Shown here one piece after another: positions 25,995-32,643 of a stretch of 32,643 nt of DNA. A model generated the notes under the pieces. The model searched no databases. It was not told the origin of the DNA and saw only the letters and a program-made list of their open reading frames with translations. The stretch covers positions 360,658 through 393,300 of the forward strand of contig NZ_VDMP01000027.1 in NCBI RefSeq assembly GCF_006335005.1, in the 5' to 3' direction. A program made the position numbers and the translations under genes. How positions within the stretch are numbered: the first letter of the stretch is position 1; each line of letters begins with the position of its first letter. The stretch comes from Nocardioides albidus. Its GTDB lineage: Bacteria > Actinomycetota > Actinomycetes > Propionibacteriales > Nocardioidaceae.

Positions 25995-26200
25995 GTGCGG
26001 ACCATCTTGTCAGGTCCGGGCGGGCGGGTCCGGATTGGGTGGTCGGCGGGGGAGTGGGGACAATGGTGAGCGACTCGCCGCCGTACTTGGTGCGGGACCT
26101 AGGGTGAGCGTGGTACCACCGGTGCCGATCGGCGGCTGGCTCGGCAGCGACGTCGAGACACAGACCGTCCGCCGCCGGCGGCCACACGACCAGGTGAACG

Positions 26201-27613
26201 ATGACGCAGGACGATCAGAGCGCGAGCCCGGGTGCGCCGGGGCGCCGTGCGCGCCGGGTGCCCACCTCCCGCGCCGACCGCCGCCGCCTGCGCGGGGAGC
26301 GCGGTGGCGGCAAGGCGGGACGACGGGCCTCCGGAGGCCGGCGCAAGGCGCCGCAGCCGGGCAAGGTCGTGGTCAAGGTGATCCTGGCGAGCCTGGTGTC
26401 GCTCGGGCTGGCGACGGGCCTCGGGGTCGTCATGATCTACAACAACTGGAACGGCAACATCGCCCGGGTCAGCCTCGACGACCAACTCGGCAACGACCGG
26501 CCGAAGAAGCAGAAGGTCGCCGGGCCGCGCGAGCCGATGAACATCTTGGTGATGGGCTCCGACAGCCGGGACTGCAAGGGGTGCGGGGTCGACGGGGAGT
26601 CGACCAACGGGCTGTCGGACACGACGATCCTGTTCCACCTCTCGGCCAACCGGAAGTTCGCCTACGGCATCTCCATCCCGCGCGACACCGCGGTGATGAG
26701 GCCGACCTGCTACGAGCCCGACGGCTCGGAGATCCGCGCCGCGACGACGTACGACAAGTGGAACGCCGCCTTCTCCTACGGCGGGCCGGCCTGCACCATC
26801 CGCCAGTTCGAGCAGACCACGGGCATCCCCCTGGACAACTACGTCGTCGTCAACTTCGGCCAGTTCAAGGACATGGTCAACGCGCTCGACGGCGTCGAGG
26901 TGTGCATCCCCGACGACATCGACGACGACGTCCGCAACATCCACCTCAAGGCCGGCACGCGCGAGATCAAGGGCGACGAGGCCCTCACCTACGTCCGCGC
27001 GCGCTACCGGATCGGCGACGGCACCGACCCCAACCGCACCCGCCGTCAGCAGGCCTTCATCGGCTCGATGATCAACAAGGCCCTGACCAAGGGCATGCTG
27101 GCCCGCCCCGACCGGATCGTCGGCTTCATGAACGCCGTCACCTCCGGCCTGCAGACCGACTTCGAGAACGTCGCCCAGATGGCCGACCTCGCCGTCACCG
27201 CCCAGGGCATCGGCGCCGACAACATCAAGTTCATCACCACGCCCTGGGCCTACTCCGACAAGGTGAGCTCCGGGATCGAGTGGACCCCCGAGGTCGAGAA
27301 GCTGTGGCGGCTGGTGCTCGAGGACAAGCGGCTCACCCCGGAGTTCCTCAAGGACGCGCTCAGCGCCGGTGACCGGCCGGACGGCTCGGCGTCGGGTGCG
27401 CCGAGCGGCGGGCAGCCCTCCGACCCGGCGAGCCCGTCCGACGACGCCACGTCCGACGCCCCGTCCGACGACGCGACGTCCGAGTCCGCGTCGGACTCCC
27501 CGTCCGAGTCGTCCTCCGGCTCCCCGTCGGGTACGCCGAGCGGCGGAGCCGTGAACCCGCCGGGTGGTGGTCTCAGCACCTCGGGCCGCGAGGCCGCCGG
27601 GTTGTGCACATGA
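26201..27613 (+). CDS. LytR-CpsA-Psr (LCP) family cell-wall glycopolymer ligase
   Basis: This is a 470-residue protein with AGGTG 5 bases before ATG 26201. It has a basic cytoplasmic N-terminus of about 65 residues, one membrane helix (VILASLVSLGLATGLGVVMI), then an extracytoplasmic LCP domain: MNILVMGSDSRD, LSDTTILFHLSANR, GISIPRDTAVM, and the phosphate-binding YVRARYRIGDGTDPNRTRRQ. The C-terminal 90 residues are Ser/Asp/Pro-rich and disordered. LCP proteins move lipid-linked glycopolymers (teichoic acids, arabinogalactan) onto peptidoglycan outside the membrane. A small gene follows 30 bp downstream. No glycosyltransferases are nearby to name the polymer. Confidence 0.93.
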   Translation: MTQDDQSASPGAPGRRARRVPTSRADRRRLRGERGGGKAGRRASGGRRKAPQPGKVVVKVILASLVSLGLATGLGVVMIYNNWNGNIARVSLDDQLGNDRPKKQKVAGPREPMNILVMGSDSRDCKGCGVDGESTNGLSDTTILFHLSANRKFAYGISIPRDTAVMRPTCYEPDGSEIRAATTYDKWNAAFSYGGPACTIRQFEQTTGIPLDNYVVVNFGQFKDMVNALDGVEVCIPDDIDDDVRNIHLKAGTREIKGDEALTYVRARYRIGDGTDPNRTRRQQAFIGSMINKALTKGMLARPDRIVGFMNAVTSGLQTDFENVAQMADLAVTAQGIGADNIKFITTPWAYSDKVSSGIEWTPEVEKLWRLVLEDKRLTPEFLKDALSAGDRPDGSASGAPSGGQPSDPASPSDDATSDAPSDDATSESASDSPSESSSGSPSGTPSGGAVNPPGGGLSTSGREAAGLCT

Positions 27614-27643
27614 GGGCACCCGAGGACGCCTGAGCAGGTCGAG

Positions 27644-27817
27644 ATGGGCGAGCAGAGCGAGACGGAGTGGGAGCGGCGGCGCCGGCTGGCCGAGATCTTC
27701 GGTGACGTCGAGCCGTCGGTGAGCTCCGACGAGCGGGACGACGCACCGCCGGCGAGCCGTGACAGCGCCGCCGACCGGTGGCTGAGGTCGCAGGTCCCGC
27801 CGCACCACGGCGGCTGA
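27644..27817 (+). CDS. Small hypothetical protein (57 aa)
   Basis: The ATG at 27644, 30 bp after the LCP stop, opens 57 codons ending at TGA 27815. The product begins MGEQSETEWERRRRLAEIFG and ends RWLRSQVPPHHGG: an amphipathic, charged helix, a Ser/Asp-rich middle and a short basic tail. Third-position G/C is strong and it ends before a hairpin terminator, both of which support it being real. The function is not recognised. Similar tiny acidic-basic proteins often follow envelope genes in actinobacteria. Confidence 0.65.
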   Translation: MGEQSETEWERRRRLAEIFGDVEPSVSSDERDDAPPASRDSAADRWLRSQVPPHHGG

Positions 27818-27873
27818 CCGGCGGCCCGAGACTCGCGGCCGAGACGGGCGGCGTGAGACGGGCACGGACACAG

Positions 27874-27907
27874 CGAGGGCCGGTGGGGGAGTCCCCACCG
27901 GCCCTCG
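27874..27907. terminator. Bidirectional hairpin terminator
   Basis: CGAGGGCCGGTGGGG (27874-27888) pairs perfectly with 27893-27907 around a GAGT loop. It separates the plus-strand LCP unit from the convergent mscL gene and can end both transcripts. Confidence 0.85.
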
Positions 27908-27926
27908 GCCGCAGATGCGCGTGAGA

Positions 27927-28274
27927 TCAGCGCGGGTCGCGGCTGGCCAGCGCGTCGCGGATCTCCATGAGCAGGTCGACCTCGGTCGGGCCGCTGGCCT
28001 CGGCGGGGAAGAAGCGCTCCTTGGCCTTGGTGTAGGGCACCACGACCACGAAGTAGACGACCGCGGCCAGGATGAGGAACGCGATGACGGCGTTGAGGAA
28101 CGCGCCGAACGAGTTCGGGTCGTTGCTGAAGACGTCGCTGGCGGACTCGGGCATCTGCGCGGTCAGCCAGTTGACGAAGGTGGTCACGACGGTGGCGAAC
28201 GCGGCGCCGACGATGAAGGCGACGGCGACGTCGACCAGGTTGCCGCGCAGGACGAAGTTCTTGAAGCCGGACAT
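27927..28274 (-). CDS. mscL: Large-conductance mechanosensitive channel MscL
   Basis: This is a 115-residue protein with ATG 28274 preceded by GGAGAG. It has the N-terminal amphipathic helix (MSGFKNFVLRGNLVDVAVAF), pore helix TM1 with VGAAFATVVTTFVNWL, a short periplasmic loop (SASDVFSNDPNSFG), TM2 (LNAVIAFLILAAVVYFVVVV) and a C-terminal helix LLMEIRDALASR. It opens on membrane tension to release solutes during hypo-osmotic shock. It is shorter than the 151-residue M. tuberculosis protein, mainly in the loop and tail. It has its own promoter region and lies near the SAF and FmdB genes, as in mycobacteria. Confidence 0.95.
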   Translation of the reverse strand: MSGFKNFVLRGNLVDVAVAFIVGAAFATVVTTFVNWLTAQMPESASDVFSNDPNSFGAFLNAVIAFLILAAVVYFVVVVPYTKAKERFFPAEASGPTEVDLLMEIRDALASRDPR

Positions 28275-28331
28275 GTATCTCTCCTCTTTCCCGAGGTCAT
28301 GGTGGAGCGGTGCCACTGGTGGCCCCTGAAA

Positions 28332-28997
28332 CTAACTGTGACTCCATGTATAGGTCACGTATTCGCCTGCGGAGGCCGACGCGACGTGGTATACCACGTC
28401 CGAATCCAGGGCCAGGACGACCAGGCGGCCCGGGAGCGCGCCGTCGCCCGCCACGGCAGCGTCCGGGACCGCCAGCACGGTCGCGTCGCGGGCGAGCATC
28501 TCGGTCGTGCCCGCCTGCGGATCGGTGCCGAGCAGGCTGATCCGGTCGCCGGGACGCAGCAGGGCGACCTGGCCGGCGTCGGAGAGGCGGACCGGGGCGG
28601 TGACGGTGCCGGCCGGCTGCGCCGCCCCGAGCGCGGGACCGAGCAGCCGCACGTCGGTGACGGGCTCGCCGGCCCGCAGCGGGGCGGCCAGCCGTCGCCC
28701 GAGCGGGTCCCTCGCCGCGCCCTGCGGTACGACGTCCGGCGGGACGCGCCGCGTGACCAGGTCACCCTCCCGCAGCGCGCGCCCGGCCGGGAGATCGTGC
28801 GCCGCGACGAGCACCGCCGCGGTCGACGGCGGTGGCGGCGCCAGGGAGCGCACGGCGACCGCGGCCGCCACGCCCAGGAGGAGGGCGGCGATCAGGCGGC
28901 GCCGGCGCAGCAGCCGTCGTCGTACGTCGTCGAGGGCGTCGCGCACGCGCCGGCGCGGAGAGCGGGCGACGGCGGGCCGAGGGTCACGGGGCTCCAT
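28332..28997 (-). CDS. SAF-domain (CpaB/RcpC-like) membrane-anchored protein
   Basis: The product has 221 residues from ATG 28997. An Arg-rich cytoplasmic segment leads into one membrane helix (LIAALLLGVAAAVAVRSLA). The SAF domain follows: TAAVLVAAHDLPAGRALREG, DLVTRRVPPDVVPQG and LAAPLRAGEPVTDVRLL, then LRPGDRISLLGTDPQAGTTE, the layout of CpaB/RcpC proteins of Flp pilus assembly. No pilus genes are in the window, so it may serve another envelope function. It ends 57 bp before the mscL start codon and is preceded by the FmdB-type gene on the same strand, 95 bp away. An 18-bp palindrome falls inside its 3' end. Confidence 0.88.
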   Translation of the reverse strand: MEPRDPRPAVARSPRRRVRDALDDVRRRLLRRRRLIAALLLGVAAAVAVRSLAPPPPSTAAVLVAAHDLPAGRALREGDLVTRRVPPDVVPQGAARDPLGRRLAAPLRAGEPVTDVRLLGPALGAAQPAGTVTAPVRLSDAGQVALLRPGDRISLLGTDPQAGTTEMLARDATVLAVPDAAVAGDGALPGRLVVLALDSDVVYHVASASAGEYVTYTWSHS

Positions 28998-29092
28998 GCC
29001 GGCGACCGTAGGCGTCCGCGACGCCGGCTGCCGGCGCCATCCACAGGGGCCATCCGCGGGGGCCATCCGCGGGGCCGGGACGCGGGCGTGGA

Positions 29093-29413
29093 TCAGGCGG
29101 GCGCGGCGGCGGTGCTCGACGTCGACGAGCCGGTCGAGCCCGTGGAGGTGGCCGAGCTCGAGGAGCCCGACGAGTCGCCGCCGCTCGACGCGGCCGGGCT
29201 GCTGGCCGCCGCGGCCGGGCTGGAGGACTTCGAGTCGGACTTGCTGTCGGTCTTGTAGAAGCCGGACCCCTTGAACACCACGCCGACCGAGTTGAACACC
29301 TTGCGGAGCTTGCCGGTGCACTCGGGGCAGGTGGTCAGGGCGTCGTCGCTGAACTTCTGGACCTGCTCGAAGGCATGGCCGCACTCGGTGCACAGGTACT
29401 GGTAGGTGGGCAT
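29093..29413 (-). CDS. ruc: FmdB-family zinc-ribbon protein, Ruc (Rv0991c)-like redox chaperone
   Basis: This is a 106-residue protein. MPTYQYLCTECGHAFEQVQK and TTCPECTGKLRKVFNSVG form a zinc ribbon with Cys8, Cys11, Cys29 and Cys32. From residue 55 on it is a disordered Ser/Ala/Gly tail. M. tuberculosis Rv0991c (Ruc) has the same build, is a redox-regulated chaperone that binds unfolded proteins when its cysteines oxidise, and is under HrcA control beside mscL (Rv0985c) and 5-FTHF cyclo-ligase (Rv0992c). All three neighbours occur here, and a CIRCE operator precedes the gene. The assignment to Ruc rests on this build and order rather than on an alignment. Confidence 0.85.
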   Translation of the reverse strand: MPTYQYLCTECGHAFEQVQKFSDDALTTCPECTGKLRKVFNSVGVVFKGSGFYKTDSKSDSKSSSPAAAASSPAASSGGDSSGSSSSATSTGSTGSSTSSTAAAPA

Positions 29414-29440
29414 CGACGTTCCTCGCTTGGCACTCTCGCC

Positions 29441-29467
29441 CTAGCACTCTTGCCGGGCGAGTGCCAA
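29441..29467. promoter_or_regulatory. CIRCE operator (HrcA site)
   Basis: CTAGCACTC-N9-GAGTGCCAA differs from the CIRCE consensus TTAGCACTC-N9-GAGTGCTAA at one base per arm and keeps the exact 9-bp spacing. It lies 27 bp upstream of the ruc-like start (29413) and 30 bp before the divergent acylase start (29498). A further left-type half-site TTGGCACTC lies at 29427-29435, 14 bp away. Confidence 0.85.
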
Positions 29468-29497
29468 TGCTACGTCAGGTGGCACGCACACGGCACA

Positions 29498-32155
29498 ATG
29501 GCGCGCACCATGGTGGACCACGACACGGGCGCCGACGCCCCGCCCGCGAAGCCCTCCTCCCCCTCCTGGTCCCGGTGGGTGCGCTGGACCACGGCGGTCG
29601 GCGTCCTCCTCGCGATCGTGCTGGTCGCGGCGCTGACCACGGCGGTCGTCGGCGTCCGCCGCTCCTGGCCCCAGACCGGCGGCGAGCTGGCGATCAGCGG
29701 CCTCGAGGCGGAGGTGCGGGTGGGGCGCGACGACCACGGCATCCCGCAGATCTACGCCGACTCCACCCACGACCTGATGCTCGCCCAGGGCTTCGTGCAC
29801 GCCCAGGACCGCTTCTACGAGATGGACGTACGACGCCACGCGACCGCCGGGCGCCTCTCGGAGCTGTTCGGCGACGCGGGCCTGGAGACCGACCTCGTCG
29901 TGCGCACCCTCGGCTGGCGCGACGTGGCCGAGAAGGAGTTGGGGCTGCTCAAGCCGGCCACCCGCAGCGCGCTGGACGCCTACGCCGAGGGCGTGAACGC
30001 CTATCTCGAGGGGCGCTCGTCCTCCGAGATGTCCCTGGAGTACACCCTGCTCGGGATCACCGGCCTCGACTACCAGCCGGAGAAGTGGAGCGCCGTCGAC
30101 TCGGTCGCCTGGCTCAAGGCGATGGCCTGGGACCTGCGCGGCAACCTCGAGGAGGAGATCGGCCGGGCCGTGGCGACCGCGACGGTCGGTGCCACCCGTG
30201 CCGAGGACCTCTACCCCGCCTACCCCTACGACGAGCGCCCCCCGGTCGTGCAGCAGGGCGGTGTGGCCGACGGCGTGTTCGACCAGGACGCCTCCGGGGC
30301 CGGCGCCGGCTCCCTCGCCCGCCCGCCGGTCGGGGGCGCCGGCGCGGTGCGGGCGCTCGCGAAGGTGCACGACGTGCTGGCCGGCGTACCCGCGCTGCTC
30401 GGGCGGGGCGACGGTCTCGGGAGCAACGCGTGGGTCGTCGACGGCGACCACACCGAGTCGGGAGCCCCGATCCTCGCCAACGACCCCCACCTCGGGATCT
30501 CCCTGCCCGGCGTCTGGACGCAGGTCGGCCTGCACTGCCGCACCCTGTCGCCGGAATGCCCCTACGACGTCGCGGGGTTCAGCTTCTCCGGCGTCCCCGG
30601 CGTCGTGATCGGCCACAACCGCGAGATCGCCTGGGGCTTCACCAACCTCGGCCCCGACGTGACCGACCTCTACGTCGAGCGGGTCACCGGCGACGAGTGG
30701 GAGTACGACGGGCAACAGCTCCCGCTCACGCGGCGCACCGAGCGGATCCAGGTCCGCGACGGCGAGGACGTCGAGCTCACCGTCCGGTCCACCAGCCACG
30801 GGCCGCTGCTGTCGGACCTGGCCCGGTTCGCCGACGAGGACGGCATCGAGCTCACCGAGGACGGGCTGCTGGACCAGGTCGACGCCGTCGCCGACGGCCG
30901 GCAGGACGAGTCAGCCGGTGACGTCGCGATCTCCCTGGCCTGGACCGCGCTCACCCCGCGCCCGACCGCGGACGCCCTGCTCGCCCTCGACCGGGCCGGC
31001 GACTGGACCTCCTTCCGCAAGGCCCTGTCCGCCTTCGCCGTTCCCGGCCAGAACGTCGTGTACGCCGACACCGAGGGCCACATCGGCTACCAGGCGACCG
31101 GCCTCGTGCCGATCCGCCGGCCCGGCAACGACGGCCGGCTGCCCGCCGCCGGCTGGTCGAAGGACACCGCCTGGACGGGCGAGTTCGTGCCCTACGACGC
31201 TCTGCCGAACGTGCTCGACCCCGACTCCGGGATCATCGCCACCGCCAACCAGGCCGTCATCGACCCGGACCGCTACCCGCCGCACCTCACCGCCGACTGG
31301 GACCAGGGCTACCGCTCCGAGCGGATCGCCCAACTGCTGGCCGCCGACGACGAGCTGAGCGTCGAGGCGATGAGCGCCATCCAGCTCGACGACCGCAGTG
31401 CGATCGGCGAGGCGCTGACGCCGTACCTCCTCGACGTGGACCTGCCGCGCGGCTACTACTCCGACGGACAGCGCCTGCTGCGGTCGTGGAACTACCAGCA
31501 GGACCCCGACAGCGCGGCGGCGGCGTACTTCAACGTGGTGTGGCGCGAGCTGCTCGCACGGACCTTCTCCGACGAGCTGCCGAAGGTGATCCAGGCCGAC
31601 GGAGGCCACCGTTGGTTCTCGGTCGTCGAGACGCTGCTGCGGCGCGGACGCAGCCCGTGGTGGGACGACGTGCGCACCGACGACAAGATCGAGCGGCGCA
31701 GCGACATCCTGCGCGAGGCGATGGTCGCGGCCCGCGACGAGCTGACCGCGCTGGAGTCGCCGAGCGCCGAGGAGTGGACCTGGGGCGCGCTGCACGAGCT
31801 GGAGCTGCGGTCCTCGACGCTGGGGGAGTCCGGCATCGGGATCGTCGAGCGGCTCTTCAACCGCGGCGGCTGGGAGGTCGGCGGCGGTGGCTCCCTCGTC
31901 GACGCGACGGCCTGGGACGCGCGGGAGGGCTACGACGTCGTGACCGCCCCGTCGATGCGGATGGTGGTCCCGATGGACGACCTCGACGCAGCCCGCTGGA
32001 TCAACCTCACCGGCGCCTCCGGCCACGCCTTCCACCCGCACTACACCGACCAGACCGACCTGTGGGCCCGCGGCGAGACCCTGCCCTGGGTGTTCTCCGA
32101 GCAGGCCGTGCGCAGGGCCGCCGAGGACACCCTGCTGCTGACCCCCGAGGGTTGA
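29498..32155 (+). CDS. Membrane-anchored penicillin acylase family (Ntn) amidohydrolase
   Basis: The product has 885 residues from ATG 29498 (a second ATG at 29510); no ribosome-binding site, so possibly leaderless. An N-terminal membrane helix (WTTAVGVLLAIVLVAALTTA) is followed by the acylase alpha region (GRDDHGIPQIYADSTHDLML, FVHAQDRFYEMDV, GRLSELFG). The autocatalytic cleavage site is GLGSNAWVVDG, with Ser309 as the new N-terminal nucleophile. The beta chain carries NDPHLGISLPGVW, GFSFSGVPGVVIGHNREIAWG and ASGHAFHPHYTDQTDLW. The family hydrolyses amides such as beta-lactam side chains, acyl-homoserine lactones or lipopeptides; the substrate is not predictable. It shares its promoter region with the CIRCE-controlled ruc-like gene. 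Confidence 0.93.
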   Translation: MARTMVDHDTGADAPPAKPSSPSWSRWVRWTTAVGVLLAIVLVAALTTAVVGVRRSWPQTGGELAISGLEAEVRVGRDDHGIPQIYADSTHDLMLAQGFVHAQDRFYEMDVRRHATAGRLSELFGDAGLETDLVVRTLGWRDVAEKELGLLKPATRSALDAYAEGVNAYLEGRSSSEMSLEYTLLGITGLDYQPEKWSAVDSVAWLKAMAWDLRGNLEEEIGRAVATATVGATRAEDLYPAYPYDERPPVVQQGGVADGVFDQDASGAGAGSLARPPVGGAGAVRALAKVHDVLAGVPALLGRGDGLGSNAWVVDGDHTESGAPILANDPHLGISLPGVWTQVGLHCRTLSPECPYDVAGFSFSGVPGVVIGHNREIAWGFTNLGPDVTDLYVERVTGDEWEYDGQQLPLTRRTERIQVRDGEDVELTVRSTSHGPLLSDLARFADEDGIELTEDGLLDQVDAVADGRQDESAGDVAISLAWTALTPRPTADALLALDRAGDWTSFRKALSAFAVPGQNVVYADTEGHIGYQATGLVPIRRPGNDGRLPAAGWSKDTAWTGEFVPYDALPNVLDPDSGIIATANQAVIDPDRYPPHLTADWDQGYRSERIAQLLAADDELSVEAMSAIQLDDRSAIGEALTPYLLDVDLPRGYYSDGQRLLRSWNYQQDPDSAAAAYFNVVWRELLARTFSDELPKVIQADGGHRWFSVVETLLRRGRSPWWDDVRTDDKIERRSDILREAMVAARDELTALESPSAEEWTWGALHELELRSSTLGESGIGIVERLFNRGGWEVGGGGSLVDATAWDAREGYDVVTAPSMRMVVPMDDLDAARWINLTGASGHAFHPHYTDQTDLWARGETLPWVFSEQAVRRAAEDTLLLTPEG

Positions 32156-32278
32156 GTTTCCCCTTTCTCACCGTTGAGTTGCCGCTTTCCCACCGTTGAG
32201 TTGCCGGCAGCGCGGGACCCGGTGGCAACTCAATCGTGAGTTCGGGGCAACTCAACGGAGAGTTCGGGGCAACTCAAC
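32151..32278. repeat. Symmetrical 3+3 array of 22-bp repeats between two stop codons
   Basis: TTGAGTTGCC or a one-base variant starts at 32152, 32174 and 32196 on the plus strand. Its complement GGCAACTCAA starts at 32224, 32246 and 32268. Period is exactly 22 bp in both halves, centred near 32214. The first copy contains the acylase TGA and the last contains the cyclo-ligase TGA. Unit tails (CTTTCTCACC on plus, CGAACTCTCC on minus) are partly conserved. The array can fold into a long stem and act as a shared terminator, or be tandem protein sites on one DNA face. Confidence 0.85.
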
Positions 32279-32643
32279 AGAGGTGGTGGATCCCGCCGGG
32301 GGTGGCGGCGGCGGTGACGGGACGGTCGTGCGGCTCGGAGGGGACGTCGGGGAGCACCTCGTCGTCGTACAGCAGGACGCAGGTGAAGGTGCCGACGGGC
32401 ACCCGGGCCAGGGCCCGGTCGTACGAGCCGCCGCCGCGGCCCATCCGCATCCCCGAGCGGGAGACGGTCAGGCCGGGGACGAGGACGACGTCCGCGGTCG
32501 CGATCGCCTCGACACCCAGGCGGGGACCGACGGGCTCGAGCAGGCCGCGGCGGGCGGGGGCGAGCGAGGTGGCGCCGTGGTACGCCGTCCAGTCGAGGTC
32601 GTTGTCGGGCAGCAGTACCGGCAGCAGCACCCGCTTGCCGGCG
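32274..32643 (-). CDS. 5-formyltetrahydrofolate cyclo-ligase (5' end beyond window)
   Basis: About 123 C-terminal residues are visible; the frame is open at the right edge. LLPVLLPDNDLDWTAYHG, LGVEAIATADVVLVPGLTVS and the nucleotide/substrate loop MRMGRGGGSYDRAL identify the 5-FTHF cyclo-ligase (methenyltetrahydrofolate synthetase) family. It converts 5-formyl-THF to 5,10-methenyl-THF with ATP in the cytoplasm. M. tuberculosis has the homologue Rv0992c next to ruc (Rv0991c); here the acylase gene lies between them on the other strand. Its stop codon is inside the last 22-bp repeat. Confidence 0.93.
   Translation of the reverse strand, partial: AGKRVLLPVLLPDNDLDWTAYHGATSLAPARRGLLEPVGPRLGVEAIATADVVLVPGLTVSRSGMRMGRGGGSYDRALARVPVGTFTCVLLYDDEVLPDVPSEPHDRPVTAAATPGGIHHLC

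Noticed and set aside
26063..26107. 14-codon ORF (ATG after GGAGTGGGG) upstream of the LCP gene as a leader peptide
   Set aside because: Very short, no attenuator structure or conserved residues visible; likely chance in GC-rich DNA.
27915..29258. Long plus-strand open frame opposite mscL, SAF and ruc-like genes
   Set aside because: It is antisense to three recognisable genes and its product is low-complexity Arg/Gly/Ala sequence.

Overview
The window is very GC-rich actinobacterial DNA. The gene content fits the Nocardioidaceae or a close relative: a CYP51 cluster like that of mycobacteria, F420-type oxidoreductase, LytR-CpsA-Psr protein, short MscL, and a sortase substrate with an LPxTG-type tail. 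The genus is an inference; no rRNA is present. Most genes within clusters overlap by 1-4 bases (ATGA/GTGA/TGATG).

Layout. (1) 1-866, minus: an ECF-like sigma factor that carries its own zinc finger and runs off the left edge. (2) 1016-6527, plus: a giant single-chain acyl-CoA carboxylase (biotin carboxylase + BCCP + carboxyltransferase) interrupted by an apparent single-base insertion in a C-run near 4200. (3) 6549-8638, minus: an unrecognised protein translationally coupled to an LLM-class flavin/F420 oxidoreductase, behind a perfect KstR-like palindrome. (4) 8815-10542, plus: a secreted glycine-rich / InlB-type / RTX-repeat protein. (5) 10633-19655, plus: a compact operon tetR-CYP123-SDR-cyp51-ferredoxin-NTF2-aldehyde dehydrogenase, then SDR-6PGDH-like dehydrogenase-carboxymuconolactone decarboxylase-like protein-phosphopantetheinyl transferase. 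Its order matches the M. tuberculosis Rv0763c-Rv0771 neighbourhood, but all genes here point the same way. It is a sterol/terpenoid-type oxidation module: P450s fed by a [3Fe-4S] ferredoxin, with alcohol and aldehyde dehydrogenases.

(6) 19656-25918 is the accessory-looking part: a long leader with a DosR-like box, a repeat-containing sortase-anchored surface protein, a PucR-type regulator, a DosR-like regulator that has lost all phosphorylation residues and gained an N-terminal domain, an ImmA/IrrE-like protein whose HExxH motif is replaced, and a gene-free stretch next to a tRNA-Arg(CCT) with an imperfect anticodon stem. (7) 26201-29413 is housekeeping envelope and stress biology: LCP ligase, small protein, MscL, SAF-domain protein, and a FmdB/Ruc-type zinc-ribbon protein with a CIRCE operator just upstream. 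(8) 29498-32155 is a membrane-anchored penicillin-acylase-family hydrolase, divergent from the CIRCE site. It converges on a 5-formyltetrahydrofolate cyclo-ligase that leaves the right edge. The space between these two stop codons is filled by a symmetrical 3+3 array of 22-bp repeats.

The most interesting points are the degenerate DosR-like regulator together with the DosR-like box of the nearby surface protein, the 22-bp repeat array at 32151-32278, the CIRCE/ruc arrangement, and the carboxylase frameshift. Functional links between genes are inferences from sequence motifs, order and spacing.
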